From positions 13,784 to 57,719 of the forward strand of contig MEKI01000071.1 in NCBI GenBank assembly GCA_001766905.1: DNA of 43,936 nt, given 5' to 3'. Positions within the stretch are counted from its first letter, which is position 1, and every line of letters begins with the position of its first letter. Positions 32,279 to 40,903 of the stretch are shown here, one piece after another. Source of the stretch: Acidobacteria bacterium RBG_13_68_16. GTDB lineage: Bacteria; Acidobacteriota; Thermoanaerobaculia; Thermoanaerobaculales; Thermoanaerobaculaceae. Position numbers and translations under genes: made by a program. Under the pieces are notes generated by a model, which did no database searches, was not told the origin of the DNA, and was given only the letters and a program-made list of their open reading frames with translations.

Positions 32279-33646
32279 CTATTTCGTCGGTTCCTCGCCG
32301 TCCGGCCGCCCGAGGATGGCGAGAAGGCGGTCCCTCGCGCGTTCGAGTAGCTCAGGGGTGCGTGCCTCCAGGACCAGCCGAAGCAGCGGCTCGGTGTTGG
32401 ACGGACGGACGTTGAACCACCAGTCCGTGTACTCGACCGTGATGCCGTCCAGGTAGTCGGTCGCACCATCGTGGAAGACCTCAGCCAGTCGCCGGATCAT
32501 GCTCGCCTTGTCCTCGACGTGGAAGTTCACCTCCCCGGTGCGCGCGTAACGGCGGAGGGGGGCCAGGAGATCGGCGAGGGGTTTACCCGTCCGACGCAGC
32601 ACGTTCAACACCTCGATTGCCGTGATCAGCGCTGAGTCCGCGAAGTAGTTCTCGCGGTAGTAGAAGTGACCGGCGAGCTCGCCTCCGAAAGGGCTGCCGA
32701 TGCGGCGCATGGTCGCCTTCATGAAGGAGTGCCCGACCCGCTCGCGCACCGGCGTCCCGCCGGCGGCGAGGATCTCCTCACGCGTCGCCCATGAGGAACG
32801 GATGTCGTACACGATCGGCGCACCGGGGAAGCGCTCGAGCATCGGCCTGGCGAGCAGTGCGGTGACCATATCTGCCCCCACGATTCCCGACCGGTCGTCA
32901 ACGAGGATGGCACGGTCGGCGTCCCCGTCGAACGCGATGCCTACGGCGCACGCGTGCTGGCGCACGGCGTTCTGCAGGTCCCGGAGGTTTTCCGGCTTGA
33001 GCGGGTTGGCCTCGTGGTTGGGAAAGCTCCCGTCGAGCCCGAAGAACAGCGGAATCAGGTCGAGGTTGAGTTCCTCGAGCAGGCCCCGGTAAAGGGTGGC
33101 CATGCCGTTGGCGACGTCCACCGCCACCTTCAGCCGCGGCTCCCGCACGCCCACGAAGCGGAGCACGTGCTCGCGGTACGCTGTGGCGATCTCACGGTGC
33201 TCGATCGGTGCCCGAGGCGGCGTCGGTGTGACCGGCCGGTCCCGCACGAGCGTCTCGAGCGTACCGATCCCGCTGTCGCTGCTGACGGGAATGGCGTCGC
33301 GTCGCGACATCTTCAGGCCGCTGTACTTGGCCGGGTTGTGACTCGCGGTGACCTGAATCCCGCCCGAGGTCTCCAGGTGCCCGATCGCAAAGTAGTTCAT
33401 CGGAGTGGTGGCGAGGCCGATGTGAATGACGGAGAGTCCTGCGGCGCGCAGGCCGTCGCAGACGGCGTCTGCCATAGAGGGCGAGGAAGCGCGCATGTCA
33501 TGGCTGACCACGACACGTTCGCCGCGTGCGAGGTCCTCGGCGTCCAGGATGGCGCGGAAGTGGAAGCCGACGGCGTAGGCGAGCTTCTCGTCGAGCTCGC
33601 TCGGGTATACGCCGCGGATGTCGTAGGCCTTGAAAACGCCACCCAT
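32279..33646 (-). CDS. Phosphomannomutase/phosphoglucomutase
   Basis: Alpha-D-phosphohexomutase of the AlgC/ManB type, 455 aa. It interconverts hexose-6- and hexose-1-phosphates for nucleotide-sugar and glycan synthesis. It opens FKAYDIRGVYP, typical of bifunctional PMM/PGM. The phosphoserine loop is TASHNP (S102). The metal loop is GIAFDGDADRAILVDD (near residue 240). The sugar-binding loop is GGELAGHFYYRENYFADSAL, and the phosphate-binding loop is NVRPSNTEPLLRL. All four active-site loops are intact. The ATG at 33646 has GGAGG 6 nt upstream, while an extended frame to 33748 runs into the divergent gene. It diverges from the aminotransferase gene across 100 bp. Mannose versus glucose preference cannot be decided. 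Confidence 0.93.
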   Translation of the reverse strand: MGGVFKAYDIRGVYPSELDEKLAYAVGFHFRAILDAEDLARGERVVVSHDMRASSPSMADAVCDGLRAAGLSVIHIGLATTPMNYFAIGHLETSGGIQVTASHNPAKYSGLKMSRRDAIPVSSDSGIGTLETLVRDRPVTPTPPRAPIEHREIATAYREHVLRFVGVREPRLKVAVDVANGMATLYRGLLEELNLDLIPLFFGLDGSFPNHEANPLKPENLRDLQNAVRQHACAVGIAFDGDADRAILVDDRSGIVGADMVTALLARPMLERFPGAPIVYDIRSSWATREEILAAGGTPVRERVGHSFMKATMRRIGSPFGGELAGHFYYRENYFADSALITAIEVLNVLRRTGKPLADLLAPLRRYARTGEVNFHVEDKASMIRRLAEVFHDGATDYLDGITVEYTDWWFNVRPSNTEPLLRLVLEARTPELLERARDRLLAILGRPDGEEPTK

Positions 33647-33734
33647 GCAAACCTCCGGGGGATCAGGATAGACCAGCGCCCGTGCCGTTGCCACCGAGAT
33701 CCGGAGAACCCGAGGCGCCCCCCCGTCGTCCAGG

Positions 33735-33740
33735 TACACT
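33735..33740 (+). promoter_or_regulatory. -10 element of the aminotransferase gene (leaderless)
   Basis: TACACT ends 6 nt before the ATG at 33747 in the divergent gap with the phosphohexomutase gene. No TTG-type -35 is present at 17 bp. Confidence 0.4.
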
Positions 33741-33746
33741 TGCGGC

Positions 33747-34631
33747 ATGACAGAGCTCTCGGCCGACCCGGCGTGCGCGTGGTGCGATGGGCGCCTCGTA
33801 GCTTTTGCCGAGGCGCGCGTACCGCTCGAGGACCGCGGGCTGCAATTCGGCGAGAGCCTCTACGAGGTCATCGCCGTGGCCCGCGGCGAGCCCTTTCGTC
33901 TCTCGGACCACGTCGAGAGAATGCGGAGCGGCGCCGGCGAGATCGGCCTCGCGGAGGGCGTTCCATCGCTTTCCGAGTGGGGGGCGATCGTTGCCGAGCT
34001 TCACCGCCACCAACCCCACGCCTCGGCCATCCTCTACGCGCAGGTAACCGGCGGGACCGCCCCGCGCTCGCACGTGCCGCAACCGCCGCCTCGCCCCCTC
34101 TTCTTCGCGTACCTCCGTCGGTTCGCTTTCCCATCTGCGGACGCGGCGGCGCGCGGGATCGCCGCCGTCACGTTCGCTGAACAGCGCTGGCAACGCCGCG
34201 ACCTGAAGACCGTGATGCTGCTCCCGGCGGTGCTGGCGCGGAAGGAGGCGCTGGCCCGCGGCGCCGAGGAGGCCATCTTCGTCGGCCAGGACGGCTTCGT
34301 GAACGAGGGCGCAGCCAGCAACGTCTTTGCCGTGCTGGGCCGGGCGGTGACTACGCTGCCAGCCGGCCAGCGTAATTTGGCTGGTATCAGCGGAAGGGTG
34401 GTGGAGGAGATCTGCCGGAAGGCCGGGATACCGTTCTCGGTCCGCCCTTTGACTGTGAGCGACCTGCGGAAAGCCGACGAGCTCTTCGTTGCCTCGACCA
34501 CCGCCCTGGTGATGCCGGTGGTGCGCTTGGACGATGTCCCGGTGGGCGGGGGGTCACCTGGACGCGTCACGCTGCTGCTCGCCCAGAGCTTTCGGGATAT
34601 GCTCTGGGGCCCCGCAGGGCCCCCGTCGTAG
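33747..34631 (+). CDS. Class IV aminotransferase, D-amino-acid transaminase-like
   Basis: Fold-type IV PLP aminotransferase, 294 aa. Motifs: VPLEDRGLQFGESLYEVI at the N-terminus; the catalytic lysine K154 in RRDLKTVMLLPAVLARKEA, which closely matches the DLKS/NLLPNVLAK stretch of D-alanine transaminases; the cofactor glutamate in VNEGAASNVFAV; and LAGISGRVVEEIC in place of the usual ILPGITR. The family also includes branched-chain aminotransferases and aminodeoxychorismate lyase. The K154 context favours a D-amino-acid enzyme, which would supply D-Ala or D-Glu for the wall. It is one of few plus-strand genes here, divergent from the phosphohexomutase and convergent with the SDR gene 29 bp away. 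Confidence 0.85.
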   Translation: MTELSADPACAWCDGRLVAFAEARVPLEDRGLQFGESLYEVIAVARGEPFRLSDHVERMRSGAGEIGLAEGVPSLSEWGAIVAELHRHQPHASAILYAQVTGGTAPRSHVPQPPPRPLFFAYLRRFAFPSADAAARGIAAVTFAEQRWQRRDLKTVMLLPAVLARKEALARGAEEAIFVGQDGFVNEGAASNVFAVLGRAVTTLPAGQRNLAGISGRVVEEICRKAGIPFSVRPLTVSDLRKADELFVASTTALVMPVVRLDDVPVGGGSPGRVTLLLAQSFRDMLWGPAGPPS

Positions 34632-34660
34632 CGCGCTCCGCCTCAAGTGGGCGGTCGGGC

Positions 34661-35386
34661 CTAGGATCCGACGCCGCCGTCCACGCGCACGGTGGCGCCT
34701 GTGATGTACGACGCGGCGTCCGAGAGCAAGAAGCTCACGACCCGCGCAACCTCGTGCGGCTTGCCGAACCGTCCCAACGGCACGCTCGCGATCGCCCGAG
34801 CGCGATGGTCTTCGCTGAGCGTCGCAACGAGGTCGGTCTCGATCCAACCCGGCACCACGGCGTTTACCGTCACGCCGTACCGGCCCACCTCGCGGGCGAG
34901 AGCCTTGGTGAACGCGTGCAGGCCGCCCTTTGCGGCGGCGTAGTTGGCCTGGCCGGCCTGGCCCACCTGCCCCGAGAGCGAGCCCACGTTGACGACGCGC
35001 CCGCGTCCGGCGTGAAGCATGGACCGCAAGCAGCCCTTGGTGAGGCGGTAGGCGGCGGTGAGCACCGTGTCGACGACAACGTTCCAGCGATCCGAATCCA
35101 TCAGGAGGAAGTGCCCGTCGCGCAAGGTGGCGGCGTTGTTGACCAGTGCATAGATCTCCTCACCGGCGACCCCGGCCAGGAAGGCATCCACGGCCCCAGC
35201 GTCGGTGACGTCGCACCGATGCGCCCGCGCATCGCCGCCGCGGCCGCGGACGGTCTCAACGACCTCGGCGGCCGCATCGTCCCGGCACCGATAGAGGAAG
35301 TGCACCCGGTAACCCTGTTCCGCCAGGAGCTCGACCAGCGCCCGCCCGATGCCGCGCGACCCCCCGCTCACGAGAACGTTCAGCAT
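34661..35386 (-). CDS. Short-chain dehydrogenase, FabG-like 3-oxoacyl-ACP reductase
   Basis: Classical SDR of 241 aa. Nucleotide-binding GGSRGIG (residues 8-14), NNAAT motif (LVNNAATLRD), catalytic Ser in VVNVGSLSGQ, Tyr149 and Lys153 in ANYAAAKGG, then VNAVVPGWIETDLV and the end motif ITGATVRVDGG. The overall pattern is FabG, the NADPH-dependent reductase of fatty acid elongation. FabG-like enzymes often have other substrates, and no other fab genes are adjacent, so the substrate is uncertain. The ATG at 35386 follows GTGGGGGA. The 247-bp gap 35387-35633 contains no recognisable gene; a weak TTGAAG-N16-TAGATC element on the minus strand, about 75 bp upstream, is the only promoter candidate. 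Confidence 0.88.
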   Translation of the reverse strand: MLNVLVSGGSRGIGRALVELLAEQGYRVHFLYRCRDDAAAEVVETVRGRGGDARAHRCDVTDAGAVDAFLAGVAGEEIYALVNNAATLRDGHFLLMDSDRWNVVVDTVLTAAYRLTKGCLRSMLHAGRGRVVNVGSLSGQVGQAGQANYAAAKGGLHAFTKALAREVGRYGVTVNAVVPGWIETDLVATLSEDHRARAIASVPLGRFGKPHEVARVVSFLLSDAASYITGATVRVDGGVGS

Positions 35387-35633
35387 TCCCCCACCGCGGG
35401 CCGGACAGCCGGCGTGGCCGTTGGAAGGCGCAGTCGGGGCGCTCTGGGCCGATCTAGCGCGTCATCAAAAACCTTCAAGACTCCTCCCGGGGAGAGATAC
35501 GCCCCACGATCACCAGAGTAGAACGGTTGGTGAGACGACCGCAATCGGTACGCCTCGCTGACCCCCCGGTCGGAGGCCGGGGTCGAACTCCCGGGCCACC
35601 TTCCCGGCCACACCCCCGCGTGCCGGGCGCTTT

Positions 35634-36386
35634 CTAGCCAGTCACCGCCGTGTGCGGCTCGAGGACGGGGGGGGCGCTCACCAGCCGTCGCCAGACCTCC
35701 GGCCCCGGGTCCACCCGCAGGTCGCCCTCGTCCACCTTGAAGCGCACGGCCGAGAGCACAATGTGCACGGTGTCGTAGATCGGGCGGTAGTGGGAGACCA
35801 CGCCCTCGTAGATGACGCGCACCGGGACGTGAGCAAAGCGGGCCTGTAGCTTCCCCGCGCGCACAAGGATCTCGGTGTCGACCGAGTAGCGATTGCCGAC
35901 GAGGCCCATCCGCCGGAGGTGCGACGCGGAAACCAGGCGGTAGCCGCACTGCGAGTCCTCGAGAGGGAATCCTGTCATGAGCCGAAGGGCTCGGGTGCCG
36001 ATGAAGTTCGTCCAGTACCGCTTGGCCGGTATGACCTCCCAGTTCCAGAGGCGGTTGCCCAGAACGAAGTCCGCCTCCGTGGCCGCTTCCAGGAATCCCG
36101 GAGCGTCCTCAGGATCGTGCTGGCCGTCGGCGTCCAGCATGAGAATGTGGCCGTAGTGTTGGCCGAGAAGCACGGCGAGCCCGGAACGAAGCGCCGGCCC
36201 CTTGCCGCGGTTCGCCTCGTGCACCACGACACAAGCTCCGCTCTCTCTTGCGACCGCCGCGGTGCCGTCGCTCGAGCCGTCATCGACGACGAGAACATCC
36301 GGGACGTACTGCCGGATGCCACGCACAACCGGGCCGACGCGGTCCGAGCAGTTAAAGGCCGGGATGAGGGCGGCGATCGCAGCCAT
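35634..36386 (-). CDS. Family 2 glycosyltransferase
   Basis: A GT2 glycosyltransferase of 250 aa with a soluble GT-A domain of the dolichol-phosphate mannosyltransferase type. Visible: ALIPAFNCSDRVGPVVRGI, the nucleotide-binding VLVVDDGSSDGTAAVA (D35, D36), HEANRGKGPALRSGL, and the metal-binding HILMLDADGQHDPED (DAD at 85-87). FPLEDSQCGYRLVS is typical of acceptor-loop regions, followed by VDTEILVRAGK. The C-terminal 60 residues lack obvious membrane helices. It probably transfers a sugar from a nucleotide donor to a lipid or glycan; donor and acceptor are unknown. The ATG at 36386 has TAGACT 12 nt upstream. The phosphohexomutase nearby could supply sugar phosphates. Confidence 0.88.
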   Translation of the reverse strand: MAAIAALIPAFNCSDRVGPVVRGIRQYVPDVLVVDDGSSDGTAAVARESGACVVVHEANRGKGPALRSGLAVLLGQHYGHILMLDADGQHDPEDAPGFLEAATEADFVLGNRLWNWEVIPAKRYWTNFIGTRALRLMTGFPLEDSQCGYRLVSASHLRRMGLVGNRYSVDTEILVRAGKLQARFAHVPVRVIYEGVVSHYRPIYDTVHIVLSAVRFKVDEGDLRVDPGPEVWRRLVSAPPVLEPHTAVTG

Positions 36387-36398
36387 CAGAGAGAAGGC

Positions 36399-36404
36399 AG
36401 TCTA
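36399..36404 (-). promoter_or_regulatory. Possible -10 element of the GT2 gene
   Basis: TAGACT on the minus strand lies 12 nt before the ATG, implying a very short leader. No -35 is recognised. It sits in the 50-bp gap after the methyltransferase gene. Confidence 0.3.
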
Positions 36405-36436
36405 GCACCAGGCCTCAAGCCGTCTGGCAGCCGCCC

Positions 36437-37567
36437 CTACCGTTCCAGCTCACGTGAGCCCTCGTAGAGATCGAAGCGGAGCAAGCGGCACTCGATGGGG
36501 CCGTTGAACAGCACGATGCGGCGGCTGGCTCGCAGACCGATCGACTTCGCGAGCTCCAGGTTGCCGGCCAGCAACCAGGCGGTGGCGCCGGACGCGCGCC
36601 GCTTGAGGGCGTCTCCGAGGTCTCGGTAGAGCCCGGCCAGCTCGGCCGGATCCCCCAGTCGCTCCCCGTACGGCGGGTTGGTGACGATCATCGCACCGGG
36701 CCCGGGCAGCACGAGCTCCCGGACGTCCTTCGCCTCGACCTTCACGGTTTCCCCTACCCCGGCCTCGCGCGCGTTGCGGCGGCAAGCCGCCACGGCCCGT
36801 GCCTCGTTGTCGCTTGCCACGACCGCAGCCGTCGGCGGCTGCCGCCGGAGGCGCGCCGCCTGGCGCGCCTGCAGCAGGCACGCGGGCTGGTGATCGGGCC
36901 ATCTCTCGCAAGCGAAACTCCGGCGGGAACCGGGGGCCGCGCGCGTCGCGATGAGCGCCGCCTCGATCGCGATCGTACCGGTCCCTGCCATCGGGTCGAG
37001 GAGGGGCTGCGTCCCGTCGTAGCCGGCGAGGAGCAGGACACCTGCCGCAAGCGTCTCGGATAGCGGGGCCGGGCCGCCCCGCGGCCTGTAGCCCCTGTGC
37101 GAGAGCGGCTCCCCGCTGCTGTCGAGCGCGATGCCCGCGCGTGCGGAAGCTAGGTGGACGTGGATTCGCACGTCGGCAAGCTTCCTGTCCACGTACGGCC
37201 GGGAGCCAAGGCGCGCCCGCAACCGGTCTACCGCCGCATCCTTCACGACGAGGCTGGCGAAGCCCGTGTTGCGGAAGGCAGGAGCCGTTCCCGCCGACTC
37301 CACCATGATCGTCTGGCCGCGCGCCACGACCTCCTCCCACGGAACCCTGCTCGCGAGCTCGTAGAGAGCCTCCCGGGTCCCGGCCGGCCCCTCGGACAGC
37401 AGGCGCAACACCCTGGTTGCGGTGCGGAGCCAGAGGTTGGCGCGGTAGACAGCGGCGAGGTCGCCGCGGAAGCTCACCATCCCGCGGCCGCTCGCCGCCT
37501 CCTCGTGCCCGAGTGCCACGAGCTCGGCGCGCAGGACCTCCTCGAGTCCGCGGGAACAGGTCGCCAC
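36437..37567 (-). CDS. THUMP-domain rRNA/tRNA guanine-N2 methyltransferase (RlmL-like)
   Basis: SAM-dependent RNA methyltransferase, 376 aa, of the RlmL/TrmG10 type. The N-terminal FDXHM/THUMP region (residues about 1-150) begins ATCSRGLEEVLRAELVALGH. A linker SHRGYRPRGGPAPLSETLAA follows, typical of RlmL N-terminal modules. The Rossmann fold has LLDPMAGTGTIAIEAALIA (SAM binding) and the catalytic IVTNPPYGERLG. It lacks the second methyltransferase domain (RlmK) of the fused E. coli enzyme. The likely product is m2G in 23S rRNA, with the exact site unknown. The start is a GTG at 37567, the only start near the conserved ATCSRGLEE. It follows the diguanylate cyclase gene by 19 bp. Confidence 0.9.
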   Translation of the reverse strand: MATCSRGLEEVLRAELVALGHEEAASGRGMVSFRGDLAAVYRANLWLRTATRVLRLLSEGPAGTREALYELASRVPWEEVVARGQTIMVESAGTAPAFRNTGFASLVVKDAAVDRLRARLGSRPYVDRKLADVRIHVHLASARAGIALDSSGEPLSHRGYRPRGGPAPLSETLAAGVLLLAGYDGTQPLLDPMAGTGTIAIEAALIATRAAPGSRRSFACERWPDHQPACLLQARQAARLRRQPPTAAVVASDNEARAVAACRRNAREAGVGETVKVEAKDVRELVLPGPGAMIVTNPPYGERLGDPAELAGLYRDLGDALKRRASGATAWLLAGNLELAKSIGLRASRRIVLFNGPIECRLLRFDLYEGSRELER

Positions 37568-37586
37568 GAGGGGCCACGCGTTGACG

Positions 37587-38771
37587 CTAGGAGCTGGTGG
37601 CAGGGACGATGCCCATCCGCCTCTTGTCTATGTACATCCGTGCGTCGGCCTCGTGCAGCGCCGCGGTGGCGTCCCCGCCTGGCGCCAGCAGCGCGACGCC
37701 AACGGCGATCGTGCACGCGGGGAGGTCCCCCTCGGCCTGCCCCACCTGGCTGCAGAGCTGCGCGACGCGGCGCCCGGCCCCGTCGATGTCGAGGCCGGGA
37801 GCAAGCACGAGGAACTCATCGCCTCCCCAGCGGAACAGCGCATCCTCGGCCCGGAAACACTGGGTCAGCACGCGGGCCAGCCGCCTCAGGCAACCGTCGC
37901 CGACGCTGTGCCCCAGGCGGTCGTTGACGCTCTTGAAGTTGTTGATGTCCAGGAAGATGATCGCCGCACCGGAGGTCTCGGCCCGGGTGAGCTCGCGGCG
38001 GAACCCGCGGCGATTCATCAGCGAGGTCAGCGGGTCGAGGTCCACGAGCTGCCGCAAACGCTCCTGCGAGGCGACCAGTTCTTCGTTGGCGTAGCGCAGC
38101 TCCTCGACGATCCGGTCCTGCAGTGCGACGAGGCTCGCAAGGGCGATCAGCAGCTCAGCCACCGCGTCGAAGAACGAAGAGTAGCGCACGTAGTTGAAGA
38201 GAGGCGGTGCCCCCCAGAGCTGCGGCGCGAGGCTCGGAACGTACTGGAGGAACACAAGGCCCTCAACGAGGAACGCCGCGCCCAGCCAGCGCGACCGCTC
38301 GCCGCGGGGGTTGCGGAGCACCCATACCCCGGCCGTCGTCATCACGGCCCCCACCATCAGGCTCTGGGCAACCTGCACGTAGGCCATTTGCCGGGCAAGA
38401 ATCCCCATCGCAACGGCCCACACGCCCACGATGATCGCCACGTGCCTGGGCCGGACCCATTTCTCGACGGCAGACCTGAGGTGGTGACGCGTCCCGGCGA
38501 CCAGCAGGAGCACGAAGAGAGTCTTCGCGGCGGCGTAGAGCCCGACGACAAACGGGGGAAGCGATGGCCCGAGGAGCCCGAGGGAAAAGACGAAGATACC
38601 GACCAAAGCCAGGCTGTCGGCGACCCAGGCGATGGCCCAGAGCCTGACCTCTTCCAGCTTGGAGGTGCGCGACAGAAAGACGAAGAAGACGGCGATGACA
38701 CCGACGACCGCAAGCTGGACACCGATCGACCAGCGTCCAAGAACCCCGAGAATTTCCAGCGTTTGCGCCAT
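37587..38771 (-). CDS. Membrane-bound diguanylate cyclase (GGDEF)
   Basis: A 394-aa protein with about six to seven N-terminal membrane helices (GVQLAVVGVIAVFFVFL through YSSFFDAVAELLIALASLVA), a short coiled coil (DRIVEELRYANEELVASQER) and a C-terminal GGDEF domain. The active site is an intact GGDEF (residues 316-320), preceded by DPLTSLMNRRGF and IIFLDINNFKSVNDRLGH. An RxxD motif (RAED) lies five residues before GGDEF, so product inhibition through the I-site is expected. It makes cyclic di-GMP from GTP in response to an unknown membrane signal. No EAL, HD-GYP or PilZ gene is in the window. The ATG at 38771 is supported by a promoter at 38782-38810. The methyltransferase gene follows after 19 bp. 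Confidence 0.93.
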   Translation of the reverse strand: MAQTLEILGVLGRWSIGVQLAVVGVIAVFFVFLSRTSKLEEVRLWAIAWVADSLALVGIFVFSLGLLGPSLPPFVVGLYAAAKTLFVLLLVAGTRHHLRSAVEKWVRPRHVAIIVGVWAVAMGILARQMAYVQVAQSLMVGAVMTTAGVWVLRNPRGERSRWLGAAFLVEGLVFLQYVPSLAPQLWGAPPLFNYVRYSSFFDAVAELLIALASLVALQDRIVEELRYANEELVASQERLRQLVDLDPLTSLMNRRGFRRELTRAETSGAAIIFLDINNFKSVNDRLGHSVGDGCLRRLARVLTQCFRAEDALFRWGGDEFLVLAPGLDIDGAGRRVAQLCSQVGQAEGDLPACTIAVGVALLAPGGDATAALHEADARMYIDKRRMGIVPATSS

Positions 38772-38781
38772 TCCTGTTGAG

Positions 38782-38810
38782 ATTATGGAGGAGGAACCGC
38801 GCTGCGGCAA
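38782..38810 (-). promoter_or_regulatory. Promoter of the diguanylate cyclase gene
   Basis: Minus strand: TTGCCG (38805-38810), 17-bp spacer, CATAAT (38782-38787), then 10 nt to the ATG, giving a leader of about 3-4 nt. The remaining gap to the rarA stop (38811-38983) holds only a small CTGTGC/GCACAG hairpin at 38882-38900. Confidence 0.55.
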
Positions 38811-38983
38811 GCCGGCACCGGCTCAATGGGCCGGGAAGTCGTTCGCTTCATTGCCCTTGTTCGGGCTCAGGAATCCTGCGCCTGTGCGACAGCGGCACAG
38901 ACGATCGTTTCGGCGGCGACTGTGCGGGGACTGCCCACGACGCCCTTCCGCTCATATCTGAAAGCCAGCACGTCTACTGAGGA

Positions 38984-40315
38984 TCACTTCTTCGTCGAGC
39001 GCCTCTTCCGTCCCAACAACTCGGCCATGCGCTCGCGGATCCGCTTCTCCCAGCCTTCCTCGCCGGGCTCATAGAACTTCTCCCCGGCGAGTTCGGGCGG
39101 CATGCACTCCATGTCCGCGATCCTCTCGTCGGTGTCGTGGGCGTACACGTACCCCTCGCCGTAGCCGAGATCGCGCATGAGGCGAGTGGGGGCGTTGCGG
39201 ATCTGCAGGGGCACGGGGTATGCGGGCCGGTCCTCGATCGCTTGCTGAACCTTTCCGTACGCGGTGTAGAGGGCATTCGACTTGGGCGCGAGAGCAAGGT
39301 AAACGGCCGCCTGCGCGAGGGCCAGCGCGCACTCCGGCATGCCGACGTGCTCGACGGCATGCGCCGCGGCCGCCGCCTGCTCCAGCGCACGGGGATCCGC
39401 CATTCCGACGTCCTCGGACGCGACGCGCAGGAGCCGTCGGGCGATGAAGCGTGCGTCGGCACCGCCCTCGAGCATTCTCCCGAGCCAGTAGAGTGACGCG
39501 TCAGCGTCCGAGTTGCGGATCGACTTGTGCAGGGCGGAGATGAGGTTGTAGTGCTCCTCCCCCTCCTTGTCGTACTTCGCGAGGCGCCGCTGCGCCACCC
39601 GGCGCACGGCGTCGGGGCTCAGAGCGCTGCCCCGCCCGACCGCCTCGGCTGCCACCTCGAGCAGGTTGTACGCGACCCGCGCGTCCCCTCCGGCGAGCCG
39701 CACGATCTCCTCCAGCGTGCCGGCTTCGACCGTGAGATGCCAGCTCGCGAGCCCGCGTTCTGCGTCGGTGAGCGCACGGTCCAGGAGCGTCCGGATCTGC
39801 TCATCACCGAGCGGTTCCAAAACGTAGACCTTGACGCGCGAGAGCAGCGCCGCGTTGAGCTCGAACGAGGGGTTCTCGGTGGTCGCGCCAAACAGCACGA
39901 TGTCCCCGCTCTCCACGAACGGCAGGAAGGCGTCCTGCTGCGCCTTGTTGAAGCGGTGCACCTCGTCGACGAAAAGCACCGTGCGCCGGCCGGTGCTGGC
40001 GCGCAGCCGCTTTGCGTCTTCCATCACCGCCCGCGCCTCCTTGACCCCGGAGAGGACGGCGGAAAAGGTCACGAACTCGGCTTCACAGGCGCTCGCCAGC
40101 ACTCGCGCCAGCGTGGTCTTGCCGCTGCCTGGAGGCCCCCAGAAAACGAGGGAGGGAAGCTCGCCGCGCGTGACCAACTGCCGGAGCACCGCACCCTGCC
40201 CGACCAGCGTCTCCTGCCCCACCACCTGATCGAGGGAACGCGGCCGCATGCGCTCCGCAAGCGGTGTCCCCGGCGGGAACCCGCCATCCTCGCGAAAAGG
40301 CAACCTGCCGCTCAA
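38984..40315 (-). CDS. rarA: Replication-associated recombination protein A (AAA+ ATPase)
   Basis: RarA/MgsA/WRNIP1 family, 443 aa, a clamp-loader-like AAA+ ATPase acting at stalled forks. It opens with PLAERMRPRSLDQVVGQETL, then Walker A GPPGSGKTT (60-68), Walker B LFVDEVHRFNKAQQDAFLP, sensor 1 LFGATTENPSFELNAALLSR, and the RarA C-terminal part DADASLYWLGRMLEGGADAR followed by EDVGMADPRAL and PAYPVPLQIRNAPTRLM. Length and motifs match the family. Its start at 40315 overlaps the stop of the aldolase gene by 4 bp. No other recombination genes are adjacent. Confidence 0.96.
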   Translation of the reverse strand: MSGRLPFREDGGFPPGTPLAERMRPRSLDQVVGQETLVGQGAVLRQLVTRGELPSLVFWGPPGSGKTTLARVLASACEAEFVTFSAVLSGVKEARAVMEDAKRLRASTGRRTVLFVDEVHRFNKAQQDAFLPFVESGDIVLFGATTENPSFELNAALLSRVKVYVLEPLGDEQIRTLLDRALTDAERGLASWHLTVEAGTLEEIVRLAGGDARVAYNLLEVAAEAVGRGSALSPDAVRRVAQRRLAKYDKEGEEHYNLISALHKSIRNSDADASLYWLGRMLEGGADARFIARRLLRVASEDVGMADPRALEQAAAAAHAVEHVGMPECALALAQAAVYLALAPKSNALYTAYGKVQQAIEDRPAYPVPLQIRNAPTRLMRDLGYGEGYVYAHDTDERIADMECMPPELAGEKFYEPGEEGWEKRIRERMAELLGRKRRSTKK

Positions 40316-40893
40316 ATCTCGGCCCCCCTCCAGGTCTCAGACAGCGCGATCCCGGCCAGCAGCTCCACAACTTCGACCCTTTGAAGCGCCTGCCAGATGT
40401 CGGCGCCGGAGCAAAACACACCGTGGCGGCGCAACACCGCAACCGGGGCCCGTGCAAGCGCGTCGGCACAGGCCTCGGCAAGCCGCTCGCTCCCCGGCGG
40501 CAGCGGCGGCACGTTCTCGATGACGGGAACGATCGCCAGCCCCTCGTCGAGGAGCCCCGGATCTGGTACCAGTCCCCGCCCCGCGAGGGCCAAGAGATCC
40601 GGCGGGTGTGCGTGGACGAGGGCCTGCGCCGCCGGACAGCGGCGGTACACGGCGAGGTGCGCGAGCGCCTCGGAGGAGGCCTGGGCGGGGGGAGGCTCGT
40701 CTAGCCGGCAGCGCACCAGGTCCGGCGCGGCCAGGCGTCCCTTGTCGGCCCCCCGCGGGGTCAGGAGGATCGTTCGGGCGTCCAGGCGGCACGACAGGTT
40801 CCCCTCCCGCCCCCGGACCAGCCCTCGCCGTACGAGCGTCGCACCCACCGCGACCAGTTCGGCGCGACGCAGGGCTTCGGTCCAGGTCTCCAT
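40312..40893 (-). CDS. Class II aldolase/adducin family protein
   Basis: A 193-aa class II aldolase (fuculose-1-phosphate aldolase-like). Conserved parts: LVRRGLVRGREGNLSCRLDARTILLTPRG, SSEALAHLAVYRRCP (Glu of the active site), the zinc ligands H94 and H96 in ALVHAHPPDLLAL, and the third His in AVLRRHGVFCSGADIWQAL. Such enzymes cleave sugar-1-phosphates or act as methylthioribulose-1-phosphate dehydratases (MtnB); the substrate here is unknown. The ATG at 40893 is preferred to the GTG at 40992, where the added 33 residues show no similarity. TAGACT lies 10 nt upstream. rarA is overlapped by 4 bp downstream, an unusual pairing that probably reflects co-transcription only. Confidence 0.88.
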   Translation of the reverse strand: METWTEALRRAELVAVGATLVRRGLVRGREGNLSCRLDARTILLTPRGADKGRLAAPDLVRCRLDEPPPAQASSEALAHLAVYRRCPAAQALVHAHPPDLLALAGRGLVPDPGLLDEGLAIVPVIENVPPLPPGSERLAEACADALARAPVAVLRRHGVFCSGADIWQALQRVEVVELLAGIALSETWRGAEI

Positions 40894-40903
40894 GCTCGGA
40901 GGG

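Noticed and set aside
33161-33172. Palindrome GAGCACGTGCTC as a possible parS half
   Set aside because: It shares only the CACGTG core, lies inside the phosphohexomutase gene, and lacks the flanking GTTT/AAAC of parS.
35560-35640. tRNA-like stretch with GTTCGA on the minus strand
   Set aside because: The five-base T-stem does not pair around the loop and no acceptor stem or anticodon arm can be folded.
35380-35949. Minus-strand frame spanning the SDR-glycosyltransferase gap
   Set aside because: It overlaps the glycosyltransferase in another frame and the gap portion has no recognisable domain.
36448-36459. Palindrome GCTCACGTGAGC as a parS candidate
   Set aside because: Wrong flanks for parS, and it lies inside the methyltransferase coding end. 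No parS was found in the window.
38882-38900. CTGTGC/GCACAG hairpin as the rarA terminator
   Set aside because: Only a 6-bp stem, over 80 bp from the rarA stop and without a T-run.
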